6,431 nucleotides of DNA from Bacillota bacterium. Lineage in GTDB: Bacteria; Bacillota; Clostridia; Acetivibrionales; DSM-1351. Positions 1-5,743 of the stretch are shown here, one piece after another. The notes beneath the pieces were generated by a model. It was given only the letters and a program-made list of their open reading frames with translations, did no database searches and was not told the DNA's origin. Within the stretch, counting starts at the first letter, position 1. Each line of letters opens with the position of its first letter. Made by a program: the position numbers and the translations under genes. The DNA is taken from NCBI GenBank assembly GCA_023412635.1, contig JAEYNI010000062.1, positions 1-6,431 of the forward strand. Reading direction: 5' to 3'.

Positions 1-66
1 ACCTTCAGCATCAATAATGTACCATTTTCTTTCAATCTGTTCCGCTTTTGCCATGAAAGTTTTCAT
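1..66 (-). CDS. rplM: 50S ribosomal protein L13, N-terminal part (cut by window edge)
   Basis: Only the first 22 codons are visible; the gene continues beyond position 1. The peptide begins MKTFMAKAEQIERKWYIIDA, which I recognise as the conserved start of bacterial L13, where the R-K-W-Y-x-I-D-A-E-G core precedes the rest of the domain. L13 is an early-assembling protein of the large ribosomal subunit and is usually followed by rpsI (S9), which would lie outside this window. The start ATG at 66-64 is chosen because a perfect AAGGAGGT lies at 85-78, 11 nt upstream. The in-frame ATG at codon 5 would be too far from it. The gene has its own promoter and a structured leader, so it is probably transcribed independently of the accessory genes upstream. 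Confidence 0.93.
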   Translation of the reverse strand, partial: MKTFMAKAEQIERKWYIIDAEG

Positions 67-199
67 TTCTTAATACTACCTCCTTAAAAATCTCTAAACT
101 GTCTATGTCAAACAGTGTCTACCGTATAAAACGGTTGTCATTGTAACCATTCGGGACTTGTGGAAAGCTTAAAATTTCGCTTGCAAGACCTTTGACACT
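67..199 (-). promoter_or_regulatory. Structured 5' leader of rplM, candidate L13 autoregulatory leader
   Basis: The predicted transcript starts near 199 and carries about 133 nt before rplM. A closing helix pairs AGTGTC (199-194) with GACACT (119-114), six perfect pairs. Inside it, GGTCTTG (190-184) pairs with CAAGTCC (160-154) with one U-U mismatch. That helix encloses an AAGC/GCTT hairpin (182-179 with 168-165). ACCGT/ACGGT (135-131 with 125-121) forms another hairpin. A competing stem, ACTGT (116-112) with ACAGT (102-98), uses three bases of the closing helix and lies just before the ribosome binding site. Low-GC Gram-positive bacteria are known to carry an L13 leader before rplM-rpsI that serves autogenous control. 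The pairings are seen in the sequence; membership of that RNA family is inference. Confidence 0.6.
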
Positions 200-204
200 A
201 GAAC

Positions 205-233
205 ATTTTAATATACGCAAATTACAATGTCAA
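205..233 (-). promoter_or_regulatory. Sigma-A-type promoter of rplM
   Basis: Reading the minus strand, a perfect -35 TTGACA lies at 233-228. A 17-nt spacer leads to a -10 TAAAAT at 210-205, five of six matches to TATAAT. The predicted start is an A or G at 199-198, which places the closing helix of the leader at the very 5' end of the transcript. AT-rich sequence immediately upstream (TTTATAC) could act as a weak UP element. This is the strongest promoter in the window, as expected for a ribosomal protein operon. Confidence 0.85.
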
Positions 234-260
234 GTATAAATTACCGAGAATTTAATTTAC

Positions 261-310
261 CTCTCATTATCTCTCGATTTTTCTCGATATATCTCCTTAT
301 CTCTTATATA
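261..310. repeat. Degenerate 10-bp tandem repeat (CTCTCgatat type)
   Basis: Five consecutive 10-bp units can be read on the plus strand: CTCTCATTAT, CTCTCGATTT, TTCTCGATAT, ATCTCCTTAT, CTCTTATATA. The TCTC core recurs at 262, 272, 282 and 292, exactly one helical turn apart. The tract lies 28 bp upstream of the rplM -35 box, so it falls in the upstream control region. On the minus strand it is purine-rich. The rest of this 328-nt intergenic region (311-394) is AT-rich and shows no gene and no convincing terminator for the upstream cassette. Confidence 0.6.
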
Positions 311-394
311 ATCGTTTTTCATTTCACTTTTTTAAAATTACGTATATAAGCTCTACAGTCTTTGATATTCAAAGGATTAAGTAATTGATACTGA

Positions 395-985
395 CTAAAG
401 CATAGGGACCTGGATACCGATAAAACTGTTTGCCATCATTAACACAGTAAAAATCATACCACAGATAGTTGTAATTATCACCAACTCAAAAGCAGTTGCT
501 TTCATAACAAGCTTCATTTCGATAAAATAGTAAATGGCCTTCCATACCAGCAAAATTACAAAAAAAGTATTTATTAAAAATGCTAAAAGGGCATTATCTA
601 TTCGAAGATCTGACCACAGTTGCAGTATAAAGTAAGTAAGGATACAGATTAAGTTTGAAATAAAGCTGAAGCCCCAGGTTGAAACAAACTGTTTAAAGCT
701 GGCTTCTTTTTTAAATATTATAGAAAACAGCCAGAAAACCATGCATTCTACCAAAAAAGTCGATATGCTTCCAATAAACATAATGAAAATATTAGCAAAA
801 TTTAAAGTTAGGTCATATACATCTTTATAGGTGAAATAATAGGCTATTGGAGCTAAAACGGCTCCTGCTAATGCTGCCAGTATAACTATCATAAAAGAGG
901 CTGAAAGTTTTCCTTTAATTTGTGCTCGGTTTATTACTTCAAGCGGCGAAGTAACGGCACTGTATATAATTTTAAGAATATTCAT
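395..985 (-). CDS. Yip1-family-like integral membrane protein, 5 TM
   Basis: This 196-residue polytopic membrane protein has hydrophobic segments at about 30-51, 65-91, 105-124, 131-154 and 166-190. A short cytoplasmic N-terminus contains an S-P-L-E-V/I-type segment (residues 13-18) followed by a basic stretch. This layout and the N-terminal pattern fit bacterial members of the Yip1 superfamily, whose function in bacteria is mostly unknown. No catalytic motif is visible. The start ATG at 985-983 has AAGGTGA upstream at 997-991. It begins only 4 nt after the stop of the 88-residue gene, so the two are surely co-transcribed and probably translationally coupled. Its place as the last gene of an ECF sigma cassette suggests a role as a membrane partner or target of that sigma factor, which is inference. 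No strong hairpin terminator follows it. Confidence 0.7.
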   Translation of the reverse strand: MNILKIIYSAVTSPLEVINRAQIKGKLSASFMIVILAALAGAVLAPIAYYFTYKDVYDLTLNFANIFIMFIGSISTFLVECMVFWLFSIIFKKEASFKQFVSTWGFSFISNLICILTYFILQLWSDLRIDNALLAFLINTFFVILLVWKAIYYFIEMKLVMKATAFELVIITTICGMIFTVLMMANSFIGIQVPML

Positions 986-989
986 TTCA

Positions 990-1256
990 TCACCTTACCC
1001 AAATCATATTTTGTAACATACCGGTATAACCGTTCCCCAGGACAGCCCACAGCACGCCGGAAATCATTGGAGCAATCATGCAAGCCGCCCGAAGAGGCTT
1101 TTCAAAAATAAATCGTTCAATTCTTGTCAAAACCGGAGAGTCGATGGCATTTGTCTGAAAAAGAATTTTTTCAAGAATATCTTTTTTAAGTGCTGCTGGA
1201 GCCTCTATATCATTTTCAATTGACTTTATAAGTCGTTCCAAATCTTTATCTTTCAT
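990..1256 (-). CDS. Small single-TM protein, candidate anti-sigma factor
   Basis: This 88-residue protein has a charged N-terminal half (residues 1-55) rich in Lys, Glu and Asp, predicted helical and cytoplasmic. One hydrophobic segment follows at about 56-75 and then a short tail. The ATG at 1256 lies inside the last codons of the ECF sigma gene, an 11-nt overlap, with AGAGGG just upstream, so translation is probably coupled to the sigma gene. ECF sigma factors are commonly co-encoded with membrane-anchored anti-sigma factors of exactly this topology, which is the reason for the call. It lacks the HxxxCxxC zinc-binding anti-sigma motif and I recognise no known family, so the function is inferred from context. 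A small membrane accessory subunit is the alternative. Confidence 0.6.
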   Translation of the reverse strand: MKDKDLERLIKSIENDIEAPAALKKDILEKILFQTNAIDSPVLTRIERFIFEKPLRAACMIAPMISGVLWAVLGNGYTGMLQNMIWVR

Positions 1257-1785
1257 GTAAATCCCTCTTTTCTAGCTTTAAATACTCTTTAATAAAATTG
1301 TTTTTTGCTTTCTGTAACACTCCATCAATGGCCTTTTCAGTTCTGTTCAACTGCCTGGCAATTTCCCTGACACTGTAGCCATCAATATATTTCATTATAA
1401 GTGAATATCTATATATGGAATTAAGTCTCTTCAAAGCCTCTTGAACCTGTGTTTTTGTTTCAAAGTTCAAAACTGTACTGTCAATTTGGAAGTCATCAGC
1501 ATATTCCTCTAAATTATCTATTTCAGAAAGCTGTTTCTTTTCCTGTGATATTTTCTTCCTGTAATGCTCAAAGAGTTTGTTTTTTGCTATAGCACAAAGC
1601 CAGGTCCGATATCGGCTTTTGTGCTGAAATTTATCGTGAGCCAACCATGCTGATGTAAATGTTTCCTGTACAATTTCCTCAGTTATTTGAGCATCACAAG
1701 AAGTCCTCGTAAAAATGAAGGAAAATACATAATCAAAGTTTTCATTGTACATCCTTGTAAACTGTTCTTCTTTACTAATCTTCAT
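1246..1785 (-). CDS. ECF-type RNA polymerase sigma factor
   Basis: This 179-residue protein is a two-domain group 4 (ECF) sigma factor, which directs RNA polymerase to a dedicated set of promoters. Region 2 spans about residues 8-77: a typical F-x-x-M-Y start, then D-A-x-x-x-E-E-I-V-Q-E-T-F (31-43), then the -10-recognition helix R-T-W-L-C-A-I-A-K-N (60-69). An acidic linker leads to region 4 at about 114-166, with a helix-turn-helix around G-Y-S-V-R-E-I-A (136-143). There is no region 1 or 3, as expected for ECF factors. The reading frame stays open to a TTG at 1809, but I chose the ATG at 1785 because the family usually starts here. No strong ribosome binding site marks either start. It overlaps the next gene by 11 nt and follows the secreted-protein gene by 89 nt. 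Confidence 0.93.
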   Translation of the reverse strand: MKISKEEQFTRMYNENFDYVFSFIFTRTSCDAQITEEIVQETFTSAWLAHDKFQHKSRYRTWLCAIAKNKLFEHYRKKISQEKKQLSEIDNLEEYADDFQIDSTVLNFETKTQVQEALKRLNSIYRYSLIMKYIDGYSVREIARQLNRTEKAIDGVLQKAKNNFIKEYLKLEKRDLHER

Positions 1786-1818
1786 AATTATCTGATACTT
1801 TTCTCTCAAAATTGATTT

Positions 1819-1859
1819 TAGTAGTATTTTTTGTTTTTTGTATCAACTCTAGTAGTATT
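1819..1859. repeat. 10-bp direct repeat upstream of the sigma gene
   Basis: The minus strand carries AATACTACTA twice, at 1859-1850 and 1828-1819. The copies are 31 bp apart from start to start, close to three helical turns. Between them lies TTGATA followed by an A-rich run, and TAAAAT sits at 1820-1815, so a promoter for the sigma gene is possible. The TTGATA-TAAAAT spacing is 20 nt, too long for a good sigma-A site. The repeat may be an operator, but that is inference. Confidence 0.5.
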
Positions 1860-1874
1860 AATGGGGGGGTTACT

Positions 1875-2351
1875 CTACTTAACAGTAATTTCATATTTGA
1901 AAACTGCTTTTCCTGAAATGCTTAGTTCGAATGTATACTTTCCACTTTTAGTTTTATCTCCATCAAGTATATAAGAAATGGTACCCTTTTTGTCAGATGT
2001 CAGTTCCTTGGTTTCTTCCTTTACTGTTTTTCCAGCATTAACCCACTTGGCAGTAAATTTTGAACCCTTTGGACTTTCTACAATCTGGATATTTGCATAA
2101 AGGTCCTTTCCTACCGGTATTTCAGTCTTGAATTTTTCGTTGAATTTGTTATATTCCTTCTCTACAACCACATATAATCCACTATTGTTGATTATATTTT
2201 CAGCACTATATTCTTGCATATTCTCTATCGCTCTATCTGATATTACCATTCCCATTACCGGTCCGTCGCCTTTATTGACAAGTATAAACCCGGCGCCAAT
2301 GGCTAAGACCATTAATATTGCTACCGCAAAAACGGATGTTCTTTTATTCAT
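1875..2351 (-). CDS. Membrane-anchored or secreted protein with a beta-rich Ig-like domain
   Basis: This 158-residue protein starts MNKR followed by a hydrophobic segment at about 6-25, acting as a signal peptide or N-terminal anchor. There is no lipobox cysteine and no obvious cleavage site, so anchoring is plausible. A variable linker leads to a C-terminal region (about 59-158) of alternating hydrophobic strands. It contains P-K-G-S-K-F-T-A-K-W (94-103) and S-G-K-Y-T-F-E-L (136-143), a pattern resembling clostridial extracellular Ig-like or beta-sandwich modules. The precise family is not recognised. An upstream in-frame GTG at 2366 exists, but the ATG at 2351 is preferred because GAGGTG lies 6 nt before it. 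The gene directly precedes the sigma gene with no terminator between them, so it may belong to the same transcript as an envelope sensor or target. Confidence 0.65.
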   Translation of the reverse strand: MNKRTSVFAVAILMVLAIGAGFILVNKGDGPVMGMVISDRAIENMQEYSAENIINNSGLYVVVEKEYNKFNEKFKTEIPVGKDLYANIQIVESPKGSKFTAKWVNAGKTVKEETKELTSDKKGTISYILDGDKTKSGKYTFELSISGKAVFKYEITVK

Positions 2352-2424
2352 TAATACACCTCTCACTCTTTACGTATAACTCTTATTCTCCATGTCTGTA
2401 TAAAGCCACTCAATGCGTTCATTA

Positions 2425-2520
2425 TCAATGTCGGAGACAAATATATAAGTTATTTAACGCCCTGTAATTCCCAAATAATTTATTTACATTCTCCGCAACA
2501 ATAACCTTTTTGCCAGTCAT
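2425..2520 (-). pseudogene. Relic of the N-terminus of an ABC transporter ATPase
   Basis: An ATG at 2520, with AAAGGG 9 nt upstream, opens a 31-codon frame starting MTGKKVIVAENVNKLFGNYR and continuing A-L-N-N-L before it ends at TGA 2427-2425. The pattern (hydrophobic)-x-(V/A)-E-N-V-x-K-x-F-G-x-x-x-A-L-N-N-L is the classic first strand and A-loop region of ABC ATPases, ahead of Walker A. Everything after residue 25 is lost, including Walker A, Q-loop, signature and Walker B. The intact start and good ribosome binding site suggest a once functional gene reduced by an internal deletion. It is distinct from the ABC ATPase at 4915-5673, whose N-terminus differs. The original gene may have been the partner of the neighbouring two-component system, which is inference. 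Confidence 0.6.
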
Positions 2521-2602
2521 CCTATCACACCCTTTCATTAGGTTAGTTGCATGAAAAAGAACAAATCCCCCTATTTAATTAGTTTTTTCTGGTGCATCTA
2601 AA

Positions 2603-2649
2603 AGGACTGCTACCCAATGAACAAATTCACTCATTGTGCAACAGCCCCT
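2603..2649 (-). terminator. Long hairpin after the histidine kinase, probable terminator
   Basis: On the minus strand, the arm 2649-2631 pairs with 2620-2603 around a 10-nt loop. I count 17 pairs, including three wobbles, with one mismatch (2637/2614) and one bulged G (2646). It begins 13 nt after the kinase stop and is followed by only four T (CCTTTTAG), so it is a strong stem with a modest U-tract. The opposite strand has no T-run, which supports minus-strand use. The first arm (AGGGGCTGTTGCA) also resembles transposon ends. Confidence 0.6.
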
Positions 2650-2662
2650 AGTGTGCATTAAT

Positions 2663-4039
2663 CTAGTTTAAGGTAAATCCTATTTCACAGCCCTGATTCA
2701 GCCTGCTTTTACAATAAATTTCACCATCATGCTGATCAATAATATACTTACATATTGAAAGTCCCAGGCCTGAACCGGGGATCCGAGAACTTCTTGACTT
2801 TTCGGCCCTGTAAAACTTATCGAAGACATGGGGTATATCATCGGGGCTTATACCTATTCCGTTATCTCTGATCCTGATTAGTACATTTTTATCTTCTCTC
2901 TCTGCGGAAATCTCAATTCGGCCTTCCTTTTCACCTATATATTTTATACTATTATCTACAATATTATATAAAACTTCAGTTATTCTCTTTGTGTCTATGT
3001 TAACTATAATATCCGGGGTTTTTATCTCATAGTTAAAAGCAATGCCATTTTGATTAACGTATATTTCAAGTTCCTTAATGACGTTTCGGAAATATTCAAC
3101 AAAGTACACTTCCTGACGGTTGATTTCCAGTTGATTCAGCTGAGCGTTGGAGATAATGAGCAGTTCATTTATCATATCAGTCAAAAGGTTTGTCTTGCTG
3201 ATAATAATATTTACATAATCCTCTTGAAGCTTGGGAGTTCTGGCCACTCCATCCCGTAGCCCTTCACCATATGCTTTTATTGTTGATATAGGTGTTTTTA
3301 AGTCATGGGATATGCAGGAAATCAACTCCTGCTGCGATTTTTTCAAGGCCTCTTCCCTGATTTGCTTTTGCTTTAATTCATCTCTCATTAGTTCAAAGGA
3401 GTAGGTTAAATCTCCCACTTCATTCTCTGCTGCCGTTTTGCCATAGGTCCTTATAACCTCAAGGTCATAATTGCCGGCAATTATTCCTTTTGCAGAATCA
3501 GATATTTCTTTTATTGGCTTTAGGATTCGTCGGTTAAAATAAATAGTTCTGCCGTAAATGATAAGTACACTTATCAAAACTCCCAATATCACAGGTGTAA
3601 ATACTTTAGCTGTTCTAACATAAGCAGTATCCCCTATTATTTCGTTTTCAGGTATAAGAAATACAATAAAGCCTGTAATATTTCCATTTTTCTGTATTAC
3701 AAAGCTTTCCTTAATGCTTCCTTCTATTTGCGACCTGAAGCTTTTGTCTGTCTGGAGCATTTCCTGAACATTTACAATTTCTCCGGCCTTTTCTGTAAAT
3801 GGAGCTTCACTATAATCCACTTTACCATTTAAACCAAAAACCATATAAGGATATCTTCCCTTTTCGTAGATACCTTTCTCAATTTCATACTTTTGATTAG
3901 TCACAAGCAGCCTTATATCGTTGTCATACACTCCATTGTCTACGTTCAGGAAGGAATGTAGACTCAAAAAACAAGAAACAAAAAGAACGACTACTATGAC
4001 AGCAGCCGTTAGTATATTCTTTTTATACATGCTGTGCAT
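2663..4039 (-). CDS. Membrane sensor histidine kinase (HAMP, HisKA, HATPase_c)
   Basis: This 458-residue kinase is the sensor half of the two-component pair with the regulator just upstream in transcription. TM1 spans about 9-29, an extracytoplasmic domain of about 115 residues spans 31-144, and TM2 spans about 147-164. A HAMP linker (about 168-222) follows. The HisKA dimerisation helix has the phospho-acceptor His245 in S-H-D-L-K-T-P. The ATPase domain shows an N-box with Asn359 and Asn363, a G1 box D-N-G-I-G (392-396), an F-box F-D-K-F-Y (406-410) and a G2 box G-S-G-L-G-L (422-427), so it looks fully active. The external domain is much larger than in BceS-type kinases, so it probably senses a ligand itself. 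The ATG at 4039 has AAGGAGGG 6 nt upstream. It follows the regulator gene by 103 nt. Confidence 0.93.
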   Translation of the reverse strand: MHSMYKKNILTAAVIVVVLFVSCFLSLHSFLNVDNGVYDNDIRLLVTNQKYEIEKGIYEKGRYPYMVFGLNGKVDYSEAPFTEKAGEIVNVQEMLQTDKSFRSQIEGSIKESFVIQKNGNITGFIVFLIPENEIIGDTAYVRTAKVFTPVILGVLISVLIIYGRTIYFNRRILKPIKEISDSAKGIIAGNYDLEVIRTYGKTAAENEVGDLTYSFELMRDELKQKQIREEALKKSQQELISCISHDLKTPISTIKAYGEGLRDGVARTPKLQEDYVNIIISKTNLLTDMINELLIISNAQLNQLEINRQEVYFVEYFRNVIKELEIYVNQNGIAFNYEIKTPDIIVNIDTKRITEVLYNIVDNSIKYIGEKEGRIEISAEREDKNVLIRIRDNGIGISPDDIPHVFDKFYRAEKSRSSRIPGSGLGLSICKYIIDQHDGEIYCKSRLNQGCEIGFTLN

Positions 4040-4142
4040 CAGCAGCCCTCCTTAATTTTACTGTAAATCCCGTTTAGACTTCCGTTATCTTCAGACTCTC
4101 TTATCTATGAATCTCTATTTTCTCTAAACTCCCAATATATCT

Positions 4143-4838
4143 TCAAATCATTTGAACTGAAAACTTGTAACCTGCTCCCCATACTGTCTTTATGTAATCC
4201 AAGCCGAACTTGTTAAGTTTCTCCCTAATTCTATTGACATATACAGTAACGCTGTTATCATCACAAATACCGTTATACCCCCATACACCTTGATATATCT
4301 GTTCCTTTGAGAATACCTGATTTGGATTTTTTGCGAAGAAAAATAATATTTCAAATTCCTTGGTCGTTAGTGCAAGCTCAACATTATCAACCCTTACCTG
4401 GTAAGAGGATTTGTTCAGTATAAGTTTACCTGCTCTTATCTCTTCCTTGTTTGAATTACCGCTGTCACTGGACTTTTCGTATCTCCTGAGCTGTGCCTTT
4501 ACTCTTGCCACTAGCTCCAAAGGGCTGAAGGGCTTTGTTACATAATCATCAGCACCTATTCCCAAGGCTATTACCTTGTCCATTTCTCCGCTTTTTGCAG
4601 AGATCATAATCACAGGGATATCGGATTTTTCTCGGACTTCTTTGCAGATCTGAATCCCATCACAACCCGGCAGCATTATGTCCAGCAACATTAGATCCGG
4701 TTTATTTTCATAAAATGCCTTAAGACCCTCTATTCCATCCTTAGCTACAATGGGACTAAACCCTTCAACTTCAAGGTAAGCTCCCAATATGTCTGCCAAC
4801 TCTTTTTCATCTTCAACTATCAGAACTTTTTGTCCCAT
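4143..4838 (-). CDS. OmpR/PhoB-family response regulator
   Basis: This 231-residue DNA-binding regulator is the partner of the histidine kinase encoded next. The receiver domain (about 3-117) shows the acidic pair Glu9/Asp10, the phospho-acceptor Asp53 in L-L-D-I-M-L-P, Ser80 at the switch position, and Lys102 in V-T-K-P-F. A short Ser/Asn-rich linker leads to a winged-helix effector domain (about 134-229) with the family hallmarks L-T-x-x-E-F-E-I-L and V-T-V-Y-V-x-R-I-R-E-K, ending in T-V-W-G-A-G-Y-K-F. All key residues are present. The frame is open to an ATG at 4868, but the ATG at 4838 is preferred because AAAGGAG lies 6 nt before it and the first start has no ribosome binding site. It lies 76 nt after the ABC ATPase gene and probably shares its transcript. 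It may control the transporter, which is inference. Confidence 0.95.
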   Translation of the reverse strand: MGQKVLIVEDEKELADILGAYLEVEGFSPIVAKDGIEGLKAFYENKPDLMLLDIMLPGCDGIQICKEVREKSDIPVIMISAKSGEMDKVIALGIGADDYVTKPFSPLELVARVKAQLRRYEKSSDSGNSNKEEIRAGKLILNKSSYQVRVDNVELALTTKEFEILFFFAKNPNQVFSKEQIYQGVWGYNGICDDNSVTVYVNRIREKLNKFGLDYIKTVWGAGYKFSVQMI

Positions 4839-4914
4839 ATTCTGCTCCTTTACAAAGGTTTGAGACATTATTCAACAATAAAATCATATATTATAATCAG
4901 TTGTTTAGCAAGTT

Positions 4915-5673
4915 CTACCAGCCTTTTTCCCTTAAAAACTTATATACAGTTTCTTCTCTTTCACCGGCTGTTTCTTCATTGTATTCTTCAAGTCTCAGGT
5001 CACCATCTATTCGACCGTCTTTCAAATAAATTATACGATTCCCACGTAATGCTGCTTTTAGGTCATGTGTTACCATAACAACGGACTGTCTGTCTCTATT
5101 AATTCTTGTGAATATATCCAACACTGTTTGCCCCTGTGAGGAATTCAAAGCCCCCGTAGGTTCATCTGCAAACAGAACCTTGGGTTGGTTTATTAATGCT
5201 CTGCAAATAGCTACTTTTTGCTTCTGTCCACCTGACATCTGATTTGGGAATTTCTTTTTATGAGAGGTTAGTTCCATTTTCTCCATTAAAGCCCCAATCT
5301 TAGTCTCAATTTCCTTACGCTCAACTCTGGTCTTATATGTGGGACTCAGTATATTTTCATAGACATTTAGATTAGGTATCAGGTTAATTCCCTGAAATAC
5401 AAAGCCCAGCTTATTTTTTCGGAGTTTAGAAAGCTGGTTTTCCTTCAGCTTTGTTATATCCTCCCCGTCAAAAAAGACCCTGCCCGTGGTCACAGTATCC
5501 ATACCGCTTAAAGCGTATAGCAGCGTGGATTTTCCTGAACCGGAGCTTCCCATTATTACTGTGAAATCCCCTTCAAATATCTCCAAATCCATATTCTTTA
5601 TTACATTATTTATTTCTCCGTCACTTATAAAGCTTTTACATAACAACTCTGTTTTTATAATTATATTTTTCAT
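4915..5673 (-). CDS. ABC transporter ATP-binding protein (MacB/LolD/BceA type)
   Basis: This 252-residue cytoplasmic ATPase drives an FtsX-type permease. Walker A is G-S-S-G-S-G-K-S-T (42-50), the Q-loop glutamine is Gln94, the signature is M-S-G-G-Q (146-150), Walker B with catalytic Glu is V-L-F-A-D-E-P (166-172), and the H-loop is His203. The D-loop reads G-A-L-N, with Asn replacing the usual Asp. The stretch E-P-T-G-A-L is typical of the MacB/LolD/BceA group, which fits the adjacent permease. All catalytic residues are intact. The ATG at 5673 has GGGGAGGT 5 nt upstream. The C-terminal extension after residue 215 is rich in Glu and Arg. The gene lies 130 nt after the permease, separated by a tandem repeat, with the regulator gene 76 nt downstream. 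Candidate roles are antimicrobial peptide resistance or export; the substrate is unknown. Confidence 0.95.
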   Translation of the reverse strand: MKNIIIKTELLCKSFISDGEINNVIKNMDLEIFEGDFTVIMGSSGSGKSTLLYALSGMDTVTTGRVFFDGEDITKLKENQLSKLRKNKLGFVFQGINLIPNLNVYENILSPTYKTRVERKEIETKIGALMEKMELTSHKKKFPNQMSGGQKQKVAICRALINQPKVLFADEPTGALNSSQGQTVLDIFTRINRDRQSVVMVTHDLKAALRGNRIIYLKDGRIDGDLRLEEYNEETAGEREETVYKFLREKGW

Positions 5674-5697
5674 ACTGACCTCCCCAAGCCAACATTA

Positions 5698-5743
5698 GTG
5701 GCTTTGACACGTTGGTGGCTTTGACACGTTGGTGGCTTTGACA
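5698..5743. repeat. 17-bp tandem repeat, about 2.7 copies
   Basis: On the plus strand GTGGCTTTGACACGTTG occurs at 5698-5714 and identically at 5715-5731. A third partial copy of 12 bp (GTGGCTTTGACA) occupies 5732-5743. On the minus strand it reads CAACGTGTCAAAGCCAC and lies just upstream of the ABC ATPase ribosome binding site. Each unit holds a plus-strand TTGACA (5704, 5721, 5738). It is too short and has no spacers, so it is not CRISPR. It may be a regulator-binding array or a slippage expansion. Confidence 0.9.

Noticed and set aside
360..374. Perfect 6-bp palindrome CTTTGATATTCAAAG after the Yip1-like gene, as a terminator
   Set aside because: The stem is short and AT-rich, and no T-run follows on the minus strand, so it does not qualify as an intrinsic terminator.
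1786..1809. Eight-codon N-terminal extension of the sigma factor from a TTG
   Set aside because: There is no ribosome binding site before the TTG, and family members normally begin close to the ATG at 1785.
1863..1869. C7 homopolymer (minus strand) as a phase-variation tract
   Set aside because: It lies between genes, after the stop of the secreted-protein gene and outside any plausible promoter spacer, so slippage would not switch a reading frame.
2128..2379. Plus-strand open frame of 83 codons opposite the secreted-protein gene
   Set aside because: It lies antisense to a gene with a signal segment and good ribosome binding site, and its composition (Ser/Ile/Leu runs) is that of a shadow frame. 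The other plus-strand frames (920-1111, 3050-3259, 4830-5078, 5486-5698, 6048-6332, 6065-6277) were rejected for the same reason.
2596..2636. Small minus-strand frame starting MSEFVHWVAV in the post-kinase hairpin
   Set aside because: It is only 19 codons, lacks a ribosome binding site, and is built on the hairpin and transposon-end-like sequence.
4072..4129. 7-bp inverted arms GTTTAGA/TCTAAAC between the regulator and kinase genes
   Set aside because: The arms are 44 bp apart and AT-rich, have no T-run, and are short enough to occur by chance.
4839..4868. Ten-codon extension of the response regulator from an upstream ATG
   Set aside because: The extension has no ribosome binding site, contains the AAAGGAG that serves the ATG at 4838, and precedes the usual start of the receiver domain.
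5698..5743. CRISPR array
   Set aside because: The units are directly adjacent 17-bp tandem copies without spacers, and no cas gene is nearby.
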